This document shows positions 25,181 through 36,340 of a stretch of DNA of 64,000 nucleotides, piece after piece. The translations under genes were made by a program, and so were the position numbers. Numbering within the stretch: the stretch's first letter is position 1; every line of letters begins with the position of its first letter. Below the pieces are notes generated by a model. The model did not search any database, had not been told where the DNA came from, and saw only the letters and a list, made by a program, of their open reading frames with translations. Source of the DNA: Kryptolebias marmoratus (Eukaryota; Chordata; Actinopteri; Cyprinodontiformes; Rivulidae); assembly GCF_001649575.2 (NCBI RefSeq), contig NC_051445.1:11816296-11880295 (forward strand). Reading direction: 5' to 3'.

Positions 25181-26149
25181 CTGCCAATATCTCACCTGTC
25201 TTTATCATCTTCCTCTCTTTATCACCCCCTTAGTTTCTCATCCCTTAATCGATTTTCTCCTTCCTTCCTTTCTTCCCATCCCTCGTTCTCATTTTCCGTC
25301 CCTTCTGCATCATTTAAAAACCAGCCAGGCTTCTGCAGATCATCCATTTCCTCCCTGTTGCGTAATAATCAGGTTAAGACTACTTTGTGGCTTGTACCCT
25401 TACTGACTATTATCTCTAATGCCATTTTAACAATATAAAAGCCATATACTGCTAGAGTCCCGTGATACAATATCCTGCAAACACATGGAGGGCGAAACCT
25501 GTTCTTACAACATTAGCTCTTCTTTTTCACACCCTGTTTAACCGAACGTTTTCTGTCTTTTTTTTTTTTTTTACTGGAAGAAAAATTTATTTGAGGTTAG
25601 ACTGGCAGATCTGATGAGTCGTGATCAAAAAGTAAATAAATCTTTGGGAAACTGAAAGCCACAAACAAGGTTTGTGTTGTTAAAGGTGTCATGCTTGTCT
25701 ACGACAAAAGTAACACGTACAAAATGGATTCTTAAGTATGGAGAGAAAAAAAAACAACGAAATTCTGCAACTTTTCAGACAAACCTGAACATTACATGGA
25801 AATAAAGTAAACATTGATATAATAAAGTCTACAGCTGCCAAAAGTGTGACAGACGTGAGAAAGAGAGGAACGATTGGATGTGAGTTTTTGGAAATTTTGA
25901 ATCTTTCACACTTTATTTTTCTTTACGCTGTTGACGCATTTCAGTTGGTGCCAGAAGCATACCGAAGGTCAATGCTCGATCTTTGAATGTGTGTATATTT
26001 AAAAAAAAACCTGAGTGGGGCAGAGAGATAAAGCAAGAGAAAGAGAAACACGAAGAGACTCGCGCACACAAACAGCGGCCTGAATGCACCGCAGTCGTGG
26101 GTCCGGTGCTACCGAGCTCTCACTTCTTCCTATTCAAACGAAGCATTGA

Positions 26150-26500
26150 GTTAGCATTGACATCCCACTGAATGGCTCTGTGAAGGCGCAGGGCGATGCT
26201 AACCAGGAGCACTATCGCTATCCGCCCTGCTCCTTGGCGGAATAGCCAAAGCAGCATTGATATGCTAATGTCGGGGACGGTTCGGGGCCAAGGCTTGAGA
26301 CCGTGGGCGCTCTGTGATCCTCCAAGCCCAAAAAGGACAGCTCTCCAGGGCATTGTGATTTCCCCAGTCATGGCCCTGAGTGATCAGGATAAGCCTGTCC
26401 ATGCTGCTTTAGCGCTGTCACTCAGCTGCTATTGTGGTCATGTGAACAGCCATTTTCATCACAATTGTCCTTGGTTTTGGCAGGACTCTTCCGCGGGACC
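26150..26500. promoter_or_regulatory. Candidate intronic enhancer
   Basis: Mixed-composition block with E-boxes CAGCTG and CATGTG, SOX-like ATTGTG and ACAATTGTCC sites, and GATATGCTAAT. No repeat family recognised and no simple repeat. Function is inference from motif density only. Confidence 0.22.
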
Positions 26501-26617
26501 CTCCCTTTCCCTTTTCTTTGGTGCCCTTACGCCTTCCCCTTTGCCCCCCCCCCCATAAGATTTATTTTCCCTCTGTCTGAACTTTCTTGTTGTCTCCTTT
26601 CTCTTTTTGTTTTGCTG

Positions 26618-26968
26618 AAGAGATGGTCTGCTCTCTTGAAGTGGGGGTTTTGTGGAAAGGTTTTAAACAATATATGTCTTGCTTTGAAGGCCTCGGTTTG
26701 GGGAAACAGTTTAATTTTGACCAGATTTATGAGCTAACAGCTAGTTTCGATGAACCGAAATGTGAAAGTTTTGAGACAGCAGTTTGGCGTTTTCGTTTGG
26801 TTTTTTTTTACGACGGCAGCAATTCACCTTGGACTAGCCATTAGCTCCAGTCAGAATTAAACTTTGTTTCTCCAAACTGAGGTCAGTCGAAGAGCTATCT
26901 ACAGCAGCTAAGATAATAATTGTCCAACCTTTCCACAGAACCCCGCTTCAAATAGCTTAAACCTTAAG
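26618..26968. mobile_element. Foldback element (family FB), compact copy
   Basis: Left arm: GTGGGGGTTTTGTGGAAAGG, GGCCTCGGTTTGGGGAAACA, TTTAATTTTGACCAG and GAGCTAACAGCTAG. The right arm is the inverse: CAGAATTAAACTTTGTTTCT, CCAAACTGAGGTCAGTCGAA, GAGCTATCTACAGCAG and CTTTCCACAGAACCCCGCTT. The arms span most of the element, so the single strand could fold almost completely. Confidence 0.75.
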
Positions 26969-27282
26969 AAGGCGGCACATATATAAGCTAAAAACGGTTA
27001 AAACAGTAGCGTGAGCAACAATTTGTAGCACGCGCAGGAAGTGGGCGGATGGTTGGCATCATTCTGTTTTATTCAATCACAATTTAGCAAACAGGGGCTG
27101 TATGGTGTGCAGTTTTCTATATGCCTGCGTGTGGAGGAGTGTGTTCTCTCTTTGCTCTATTTTATTTGATTGCGGCTAGTAGAAAATAACAATGCACTCC
27201 CCTGAGGAATCTGTGGGAGGTAATGACAGAGATTGTCCTGGTGAAAATGAGTTTTCCCTGCATATGTGTGTGTGTGTGTGTG

Positions 27283-27326
<44 letters not shown>

Positions 27327-28407
27327 TTGGAGGTGGGAAAACCAAGTGGGGAATGGAAATAGAGGTAAAGGAGGAGAAAAGTAAGAATTATGCATATGTA
27401 TGGGTCGAATACATGTGTGGGTGGCAGGCTCGTAGGCTGTGGGGCATTCACATGTTTTCCTTTCTTTCATTACACGCACAAACACACACACACACACACA
27501 CTCAGATCTGCACATAGAATGGGGAGGAGTGTTTGCCTGGTTGAGAAGAACTCCGCTCCATCAACACAACACATCCTTTTTCGCAACATCTCCTCCCACA
27601 TCTGCCTCACCACCCCTCCCCCGCCCACCCTCCGCCGCCTCCACCACCTTTATTTCTCATTCTCCCGGGAAGTGACACAGAATTCTTTTTAACTGCAGTA
27701 CATTCATTACAAGAACCCCACATCCTCCACACACACGCACACACACCCATCATCCACTCCCTCTCCCTCCTGTCGCACACCGGTGAAATACAGACAGCGA
27801 GCGTATCCACCTCAAGCAGCTGTCCCGGACTTTTAAACTGTCGTTAAAAGCGAGATAGTTAAAGAGGACAGAGGACGTGGCTGAACGAGATACGGCAGAC
27901 TCATTCAGGTGGAGTTTTACAAGAGCGGCATCCCTGTATCTTGAAGCGTAGGAGCACAGAGTGGAGCCTACAGACAGAGCAGGGGCGTTGGAACCAAAGA
28001 CAGACCAGTGTTGCTCGCTCTCAGCTCTCAGCCATCCTCCTTTTGACAATCGACTTGACTCGGCTCAGAACACGCACGTGCACGCATGTCCCACGGATGC
28101 GTGTGAAAACCGATCAAATGAAATCCGTACAACATGGGAACACGAATCATAAAAACATGCACACACACACAGATGAAGCACACATATTCGTACCCAAATA
28201 ATAACTTCATTAGTGATTGGATTCGAGTTGATTTGATCAAATATCTGCAGAAACACACATACATTACAAACCCCTAAAGCATGTGGCAGAATTCAGCACT
28301 TAATTCAGCGCATACAGATTAAGATGTGGCAATAAATTTTAAAAGCAGTAAAAAAAAACAAAAATCACAAAACTAGCATTGCTTGAAGGAACGCCACCTC
28401 ACATGCT
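26969..28407. other. Non-coding stretch with long (GT)n
   Basis: Contains the (GT)n at 27265-27324, a (CA)n at 27482-27501 and short CA tracts near 27730. No exon recognised. Confidence 0.5.
27265..27324. repeat. Long interrupted (TG)n microsatellite
   Basis: About 29 dinucleotide units, interrupted once by GGGG near 27282. Confidence 0.95.
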
Positions 28408-28957
28408 AACGTTTTACACAAAAATCTTGTGCGATCTGTTAGTGCTTAGAGTTTGTGCTGGGGATCACTCTCAGCTACTACCACACCAAATTTTAATTCA
28501 ATATCTGTTCAATTGAATTAGTTATTCCCATTTTTGTGTGTGTGTGTGTGTCTGCTAAGGTTGATTAGCTGTGGTGGCCAATTTGAATCAAGCTGACTTC
28601 AAGCGGTAATCAGTTGTAGATGTTTCATTCAAATCTGCCAGCTGGAACGTGAGATATTTTGCTAACAGACAGTTTAGGCTTACTCCAGCAGTTAATTTTA
28701 TACAAAGATCTGGTAGTGCTCACAGTATATGACGGGGATAACTCTCAGGTACCACCACACCAGATTGTAGTTCAATAACTGCAAAACTGACTGAGTTACA
28801 GCTGCATTTCTGTTAGTAAACTCAATTAGCTGTGGCGGCCATCTTGAATTGGATTAACTCCAAATAGCATTCAGTTGTAGATGTACATCCAGTGATTATT
28901 TCCTAAGACTTTCATTGAAATCTGTCGTCTGGTTGATGAGATATTTTGCACACAGGC
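28408..28957 (-). repeat. Two tandem copies of a ~280-bp interspersed repeat (family YR), minus orientation
   Basis: Unit 1 (28408-28672) and unit 2 (28673-28957) share, in order, GCTACTACCACACCAAATTT, the core GTGG(T/C)GGCCA(A/T)(C/T)TTGAA, TCAGTTGTAGATGT and GAGATATTTTGC. Read on the minus strand these are the same modules as in the plus-oriented copies at 29400, 44216 and 62935. Unit 1 has a (GT)n tract near 28535. No coding capacity and no terminal inverted repeats seen. Confidence 0.75.
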
Positions 28958-29195
28958 AATTTTATGGCCGTGAAAGGCGGGCGATGACAATTACCAGTGT
29001 CTGAGCTGGAGAGGGGGGGGAGCAGCAGCTACGCTGAGAGACAGAGGAGAGGAAGAGGAGGCTGAGACATTCAGGAGAGGAGTACTGTGTCTAGAAGATG
29101 CCATCGATCCAACGCCGGTGGAAACAGACAGCCGGGCCGAAGCAACACGGGGTTTCAGACTGACACCACACACATTCATCAGGTTAACTAAACTG

Positions 29196-29399
29196 CAGCT
29201 TGTAAGGCTATCTGGGAGTCTGGCAAACCTGCAAGCACCACCAAAATGTAATCGTTTCTTGTGACAACCCCGGCATTCCCTGAACATTTCCTCAAAATCT
29301 GTTCATCAGTTTTAAGTATATTTACAAATGGATGAACAAACAACACAAAACGATCAAAATCGTCACCTCCTTGATGAAGGGAAATATCATTTTGCTGAA
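29196..29399 (-). repeat. Unassigned repeat-like piece between YR copies
   Basis: The minus strand reads AAGGAGGTGACGATTTTGAT then GTTTGTTCATCCATTTGTAA, a phrase I associate with fish interspersed repeats. It sits exactly between oppositely oriented YR arrays. Family not identified. Confidence 0.35.
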
Positions 29400-30110
29400 G
29401 CTTTCTTAAAGAGATCATTGGGTTGACATCCACGACTGATTAACTTCATCGAGTTAGTCTGATTCAAAATGGCCGCCACGGCAAAGCAACCATAGCAAAC
29501 ACAAAAATAGCTACACCTCAGCGAACTTTTAGAGAGTTTAAGCTAAAACGTGGCGTGTTGGGAGCTGAAACTGACCCCCCGAGTTATAATCTGAGCGCGG
29601 ACTGATCTGTGTTTAAAACTTCTGGAGTCAACTCTGTCCGTCTGTTAGCAAAATATCTCGTGAACCACTGAACTGCTATTATGAAAACCTTTTAAAAGTA
29701 ATAATTTCTACACTTGATTAACTTTGAAATTGAACCCAGTTCTAAACGGCCGGCAAAGCCAATTCATCTTAAAAAAAACACAAATATTTTAAAGATATGG
29801 AGCTTTACTTTGGCGTGGTAGTAGCCGAGCATCATCCTCGACACGTACTTTGAGCACAACACATTGTGCAATGTCTTTGTTTAAAGCCTTGGCGTCAACA
29901 CTGTCCGTCTGTTAGCAAAATATCTCATAATACCCCTTTATTGATCTTAAAGAAACCCTCAGAAAGTAAACTTTGGATGTAGAGCTGATCACCCCAACTG
30001 AAAATGGCTGAAAAATAATGGATATAGATCAATGAACTCCACAGATTTCTTATCATAAGACAATTTTAGTCTAAGACTCTGTCAGGAAAGGTGGCGGGCG
30101 ATATGCATTC
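29400..30110 (+). repeat. YR repeat array, plus orientation (two units and a partial third)
   Basis: The core CAAAATGGCCGCCAC is at about 29465. The unit start GTCTGTTAGCAAAATATCTC appears at about 29640 and again at about 29911. The unit end AAGGTGGCGGGCGATATGCA is near 30089. The units are tandem and opposite in orientation to 28408-28957, so the locus is an inverted pair of arrays. Confidence 0.7.
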
Positions 30111-31477
30111 CTTCAAAAAATGCTCCAGAAGTTTTGCTTCACCTGGGAACAGGCCAAAATCTGAAAACTGTTTCAGTTCTTGTGCACACAAATGGAAACC
30201 ATTCATATAAACACAATTTTTTTTTTTACAAAAATTATTTCAGCCTTTAGGCAAACGTCAAGTCGGTTCTTTTTCGTTTCTGATCACACAGAATCAACAA
30301 TTCCCACAAAAACCTACTAAAATAGCACAAAATAATCTTCAGTCAGTCTGATGTAAAATTAATCAACCAGAATAGTGATAAAAAAAATAAACAGATTAAC
30401 TGTATAATCAGAACTGACAAAACCTTACAGCTAGAATAGCAAATTTAAATGTTTTTCCATTTTTACCATTGAATATTTGAGCGTTTGAAGCTTCTAATCA
30501 GACAAAAATAAATCAAACGTTGATAAAAAAAAAAATGAAATTATAAAAGGTTTGGTTACAGTATGACTGTGCTATATTTTTATATTTAATTCACTGATTT
30601 TTTTTAATATTGAAACTTTGAGGAAATTAAAAAAATTTCATTTTCATTTTTTCATTTAAAATTTTCCAGGCAAAGAGAAAGAAAATGAGTCTCAGCTCTG
30701 AACGACGTCAGGTTGTTTTCCTGCCACGCGCCGAACAGAACGAGGTAAAAACAGAACCCAGATTGTGGAGCACAGCCTTAATCTAATCCTAAAAGTTGAC
30801 TCTTGCACCGGTAGTTTTCCAGTTTGACGGTTTTCTCCCGGAATGGCTGCTTGATTGACTGTTTTTCCTTTTTTTTTTTTTGACACGCCGGGCTGCCTGA
30901 GTGGCAGTTTTACTGCTGCCATCAGGAGCCGAGTGCTTCGGCAGCGAGCGTTTTTGCCTCCCTCTCCGGCCTGGCTGGGACTGATTAAAACCTTCTGCTG
31001 AAACAAGGTCATAATTCACTTAGCCATTTCCCAATTTCAGCATAATTACCCTCCCGCCTTGCGAATGCTAACGCGCTCAGAACACACACACACACACGCC
31101 CGTACCGGCACGTTCACACGCCGACACGAACGCATTTCCTCTCTGATTTGTGCCATTACTGAAAGGAGAGTGGTTAAAAGGTTTCAGAGTTGGCCTCTTA
31201 GTGACAGCTTAAATGGATAAAACCTCAATTAAAGACTTGCTCCCTCTCTGCCACGCTCGCTCTGCTGATGGAATAGGCATAATTTCGTGCAGTTTGGTTA
31301 AATGAGGAATTTGCTTTTCCCTTTTTTTTTTTTTTCTCCCCCCCTCCATACATTTCGGCTGCTAAATCGCACCTTCAAAACCACGACTGCTCATCCGCCT
31401 GCACAAAGAAAACCTGCAACAGAGAAGGTATCGGGATAAAACCAAACCTTTTACTGCTAACAGTACTCACAATCAAA
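30111..31477. other. Non-coding stretch
   Basis: Very AT-rich at 30190-30670, then more mixed. 31140-31320 has no repeat character and could be conserved. CA tract near 31084. No exon recognised. Confidence 0.5.
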
Positions 31478-31556
31478 ACCAGTTCAGACTTTTTTAATGG
31501 GGTTCTGTAGAAACGCTATGACCAACGGATATCTCACATAAAAGATCTTAACTATC
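31478..31556. mobile_element. Single end of a foldback (family FB) element
   Basis: ACCAGTTCAGACTTTTTTAA followed by GGGGTTCTGTAGAAACG and ATATCTCAC is the outer 80 bp of the family. I found no inverted partner within the next kilobase, so this is a solo end or a decayed copy. Confidence 0.55.
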
Positions 31557-34500
31557 GATTTCATGATTAGCCTAATTTCTGCCCTGCAAGCGTCGTGTTT
31601 TTCCGTAACGTTCGCCTTTCAGCTCCACACAGCTCCTACTTCTTGCCTACAGATCATTTGCGTTTCCTGTGAATTTCTTGAAAAAGGACCTCTTCAGGCC
31701 CGGCATATGGCCTCAGACTGCCACCACGCTGCTATCATTAGCCGTTTCACACACACAGACACACACCGTATGAGCATCAAGTGTGTGTGTACGCACCGAC
31801 TGTCTCTATTACCCGTCGCCACTGCGCTCAGAAAAAGAGCCTCAGTGTTTTTGAGGAACAGAGCTGACATCACATGGCGAATGCTCAGACACACACACAC
31901 TCACACACACAGATTAATGAAAGTGTTTCGAACAGCCTGTAAACATCCCAGCCTTGTTATTAGCAGCTGATTACACTGCTGGAGCTCAGAGAGTAATGTA
32001 AATATCTACAACACCAGGTTGGAAATGATATGAGTGGTTTTGCGCGCCGCCTCGAAGTACATCCCTGAATAATCTGTTCTCTGTGGACAGCTTGTTTAAG
32101 CTCAGCACATGGGGGGGGAAGAAACTCTTCCTTGCCCCTTTACTTTGCCTAAAGCATACAGAATGTGCTGAGGAGGGACGGCTGGATTTAATGATTAGTC
32201 ACCTCACTAAACCTCATTTTAACTCAAAGGACCTGAGGTGACTGAGCACCTTTATCGTCTTATTACTGATCTCTGAGCAGATAGGGTTGAAATTCAACAA
32301 AGACCCGAGCTCTTTGTCTTCAGTGGATTCCAGACTTTTCTTTGGAAAGGTGCGTTTACGGTTTGCTTGTTGTCACTGTTTAATTTGTGGCTCTTTTCAT
32401 TACTTTTCTATAAAGGTGACCCCTATGTTTTGCAGAACAGAGCAACTGAACCCCCCCCAAAACACACATTTATGTTTTTTAAACTGAGTTGGGGACTTAA
32501 AACTTTAGCTTTAGGTCCCTAAGCTCTCCAAGAGGATAAACACATTTGTTCTTGTTAAATAAATAAAAACACTCCCGATTGTTGACCCTTGTCGAGTCAT
32601 GTAGTTCTTATCTTACTGCTCTGCTGTAAGCTCAAGTATCCTTTTATTTCTAACACGTTCGGTTGTAATTAGTGATTTTCTGCTAAAAAGAAAACTCATG
32701 TGACACCATGACAACGTCCCGGGGAGTAGGGGGGACTTAAAGCTCCACATCACTAGGCGTTGTTTTCTGAAATACAACATGGCAGCCTCTGTAAATCGAT
32801 TCCTTCTGCCTTCAGTTCCCAACAGCGAGAGAAGCTGGGATGTTCATGTTTGTCAAAAGGGGATCTAATGAATTACAGTTATTAATGCATCTCTGGATCA
32901 CTTGAGGGTAAAGTGACCAATTTATTTTTCTGTTCCAGTCAGATAAATGTCTACAAAATTCTACATTTTTAGTATATATGCCAGAGCAGATTGGACAACT
33001 TCTTTTGCCAGTTTCTTTGCACATTTTGATACAGAGCTTTGCAACGAAGGACTTCACGAGGGGAACGAACCGAAGGGGGTTGTTGCAGTGTCCAACTTTG
33101 GTCAAAGTCAGCTTGAAAGACAAGAAACAGGGACGAACTTCAGCAGTGTCGCGTTTAAAAGAAAACGCAACTCGATCAAAAGCATCACTGCGTGAGAAAT
33201 ATACCTACAAAAAAAAAAACGGGGCTAAAAGAAGCTAAACCTTCACACAAACCAGAATGCATGAGAAGAAAACCCTGATATCTTTGGGGTCACAGACTTA
33301 ACTCTAAACAATAATAATACAGCAGAGACTGGATACCTCCTTGAAGGCTGAACACAAAATCAATTCCTGACCCAAACATCCAATCAGGGTTGAAATCAAA
33401 ATTAATTCACATACTCCGCTGTTGCTTAGTGCACATCTGTCCATAACAGAAGGAAAATCAAACCAAAGAGCATTTTTCTTCTGTTTATGGCGAAGGTAGG
33501 CGGTTCGGTTTGTGCTGGAATTTTGCGCCAGATGTGCGACCACAACTGTTTATTACAGCCATGAGTAATGAAGCCCGTGCTGCACCAGCGACGGTGGACA
33601 GGAGTCTGCAGCCCGTCGTTAACTGGAACCAAACCAGTTAATGGAAACACGCCTGGGTTTCGTCCGAGCGACGTTTAAGAGTCGCCCAGCGGTTGGATGG
33701 AAACTCAGCTGCAATCATTTTTCAAACTGAAGGTGCAGATAAAATGATGACTTCGGATGCCAGTTTTGGCTTCGGCCTCCTGTACCCCTCACCCACCCTC
33801 CGGCTGCGGTCGGATCAGACTGTCAGAGCGTCCGAGGAGGGACCGTGGACAAGACGGAACTGGAGGAAACAACTCGCTCCACATTTTTTAAGCTCACCGC
33901 GTTTTAACACCTGCACAGCTGGCCCGAGCCCAGGTGTGGCTGTCAGACTGTTGGTATTTGGAAAGTTACCGTAATTGGGCGTCACGGGCAACACCTGACA
34001 GAAGCTTTTAATCATTTTCCGACTGTCCAGACAGCAGCTCTGAGAGGGAATTCTGTGGCCGGAACACAGCAGGAAAAGTAATCTCTCACCCTCTCAGCCG
34101 CGTCTTTGAGTAGTTTATATCGTCCGGCGTAGCCGTTCACAGGCGACTCGAGGTGAATCCAGTGAACCGAAACACACACAGGAACCAAATCTTGGACTCA
34201 AAATTAAAGATTTGTCATCAGAAAATCAGTCTTTACTCAGCCAAGCCACAAGAAAAACCCTCCTGTTTGCATTTAAAACTGCAGATAGCTGCAGAGTCCT
34301 ATCTGGTGGCAAACACAATAAAACAATGCATCAATGTGTCCAAATAACGCAGATAATTGATTGGAAAGGGGAAATCCTGACGTTCTATACAGTCTGATCT
34401 CAATTATTCACATGTGTTGAAACTGGTTTTGTCGGGGATTCAAAGCTTTTCCACTCAAGGCTGAGGAATCCAGTGTTTAGACGTGCAGCTGTCATCCCGA

Positions 34501-35249
34501 CTTAACTCAAAGACTTTTGTTTCGCCAAGAAATAAGCAAATTAAACACAAATATGCAGCTTTTTATAACTGATCAGCATCAAATGGCTTGAGCTTTGACA
34601 GAGAAGTGAATCCATGCCATATTTTCAGCACATCTCTGCTCTGCGTGGCCTAATTCCCCACATGTCATGCCCAGAATATAAAAATAAATGGATAGCAGTG
34701 TGAAAAACAGCATCTACATTATTATTTTAAACAACACGCATTAATATTTACAAGGAGCTCAGACTGAGAGAAAGGGCTCTGGAGTGAATTTATTTGGAAC
34801 ACGGACACGTTTTTTTTTTTTTTTTTTTTCTTTTACGTATTTATTCCTGCTGTAATTGAACAAGACTTGCGTGAATGCATTGCTTGTGCGTTCCTCTTAG
34901 TTTGGGGAATGATTGCAGCCAAACACGCGACGATTCAAGCTCTTTTTAGACAGAACCAATAAGATGGAAGCTATAGCAGCATTGCTATTTCAGAGTGAAA
35001 CGTTGTTTTTTTCCCACTGAATAAAGTTGATTCATGCATAGTTTTAATTATCCTACAATGAAACGTCTAGATTATAATTCATTAAAATTTTGTTTTGGAC
35101 TCCTACATCTCCTAAAATGATTGGGGTCTTTTAAAGAAGTCAGCTCTGAACTTGAAGTGAGAGTTTGTTCGGTTCTGTCAAAGTTTTTTAAAAAGCTTGA
35201 AGAATTTGTGGCATTAAAACATCACCATGTTACAATTGCACAGCCGCTC
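31557..35249. other. Non-coding stretch
   Basis: CA tracts near 31745 and 31890 and a T run at about 34810-34829. Frames at 32947-33238 and 33693-33974 show no recognisable domain. On the ephrin reading this is intron 1. Confidence 0.5.
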
Positions 35250-36340
35250 AAAGCATTGGTTCTGATTCTTTTGGGAGCAGGGTTCTGTAGAGAGCTTGTA
35301 AACAATTAATATCTCACCTGTTGTAGATAGCTCTTTGAACAAACCTCAGTTAGGCTTATTGTTTAAAGGTACTCATTGCAATGTCACGAAGAAAAGGAAA
35401 TTCATACAGTAAGAAACTAAATCTAAATTTGTGGTTAATGTGTTCTTAAATTTAAAATTTGTGAGCAGCTACCAATTATCACGTTTACCTTCGCAAAGAG
35501 CCGAGGTGACTGAAAATAGGTCAACGATGACAAGAGCTGTTTGGGATTCGAGAAGTCTGATCATTTTGATATATAGGCACACATTTATGCTCAGATTTGT
35601 TGAGTGAAGTATCCTGATAAGAGGGCTTTGTTTACATTGAGTGCATACCCGCATTTCAGATTAGCAAATCAATGTATCTGGAAAACTACTGATGTAAATT
35701 ATGTCAAATTGCACCTTTTGATATAGCCCAGCGTAAACTTTTTTTATTTCATAGTTTGCAATGAGTACCTTTGATTCTGACCAGACGGACGAGCTAACAG
35801 CTAGCCCGAGAGGCGCCAAGAAGTAAAAAGTAGATTACTGCCATCTTAAAACAGCTCAGTTCTTAAAAATGAAAACAAATGATATTTTAAAAACACAATA
35901 TTACACCACCGTCAATCTCAAAATGTTACATTATATGGTTATTTCCATAGAATGATGTGGTTATTTACAAGCACAATTAGCAGCAGCAGTATCGAGCTGT
36001 AGCTCCTCTGGTGCAGTTTGGGGGACTTCCAGCAGGAATATTGTAATAATTGTGTAGGAATTGCTGTGTAACGGGAAACTGATGGCAAAGTTAAAGTTTA
36101 TTAAGTGGCGTTTTTCGGGAATTGTTATGAAAGTTTTGAGACTGGAGTTGTTTAAGGACTGCAGCAAATCTATTTTGGTTGTATCCTCGATTGGATTAGC
36201 TCGTTAGCTCACCAGTCTGCTGAGAACTGAACTCTACTTGTCCAAATCGAGGTCGTTCAATGAGCGATCTGCGACAATATATTAATTGTTCTTAACTTTT
36301 CTACAGAACCCCACTTTTAGAGATCTGAACTACCATCTTT
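35250..36340. mobile_element. Foldback element (family FB), long copy of ~1.1 kb
   Basis: Left arm (35250-35365): CAGGGTTCTGTAGAGAGC, AACAATTAATATCTCACC and TGTTGTAGATAGCTCTTTGA. The right arm (about 36205-36340) is its inverse: ATCGAGGTCGTTCAATGAGC, ATTAATTGTTCTTAACTTTT and CTACAGAACCCCACTTTTAG. The interior has GAGCTAACAGCTAGCC (35793) and is non-coding. Confidence 0.75.

Larger units (their letters stand above)
23290..26617. other. Non-coding stretch with microsatellites and candidate conserved elements
   Basis: CA/GT tracts at 23937-23954, 24148-24172 and 24891-24914, and C runs near 24507-24570. The parts 24990-25180 and 26150-26500 are free of simple repeats and look like possible conserved non-coding DNA (separate entries). 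No exon recognised. Confidence 0.5.
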
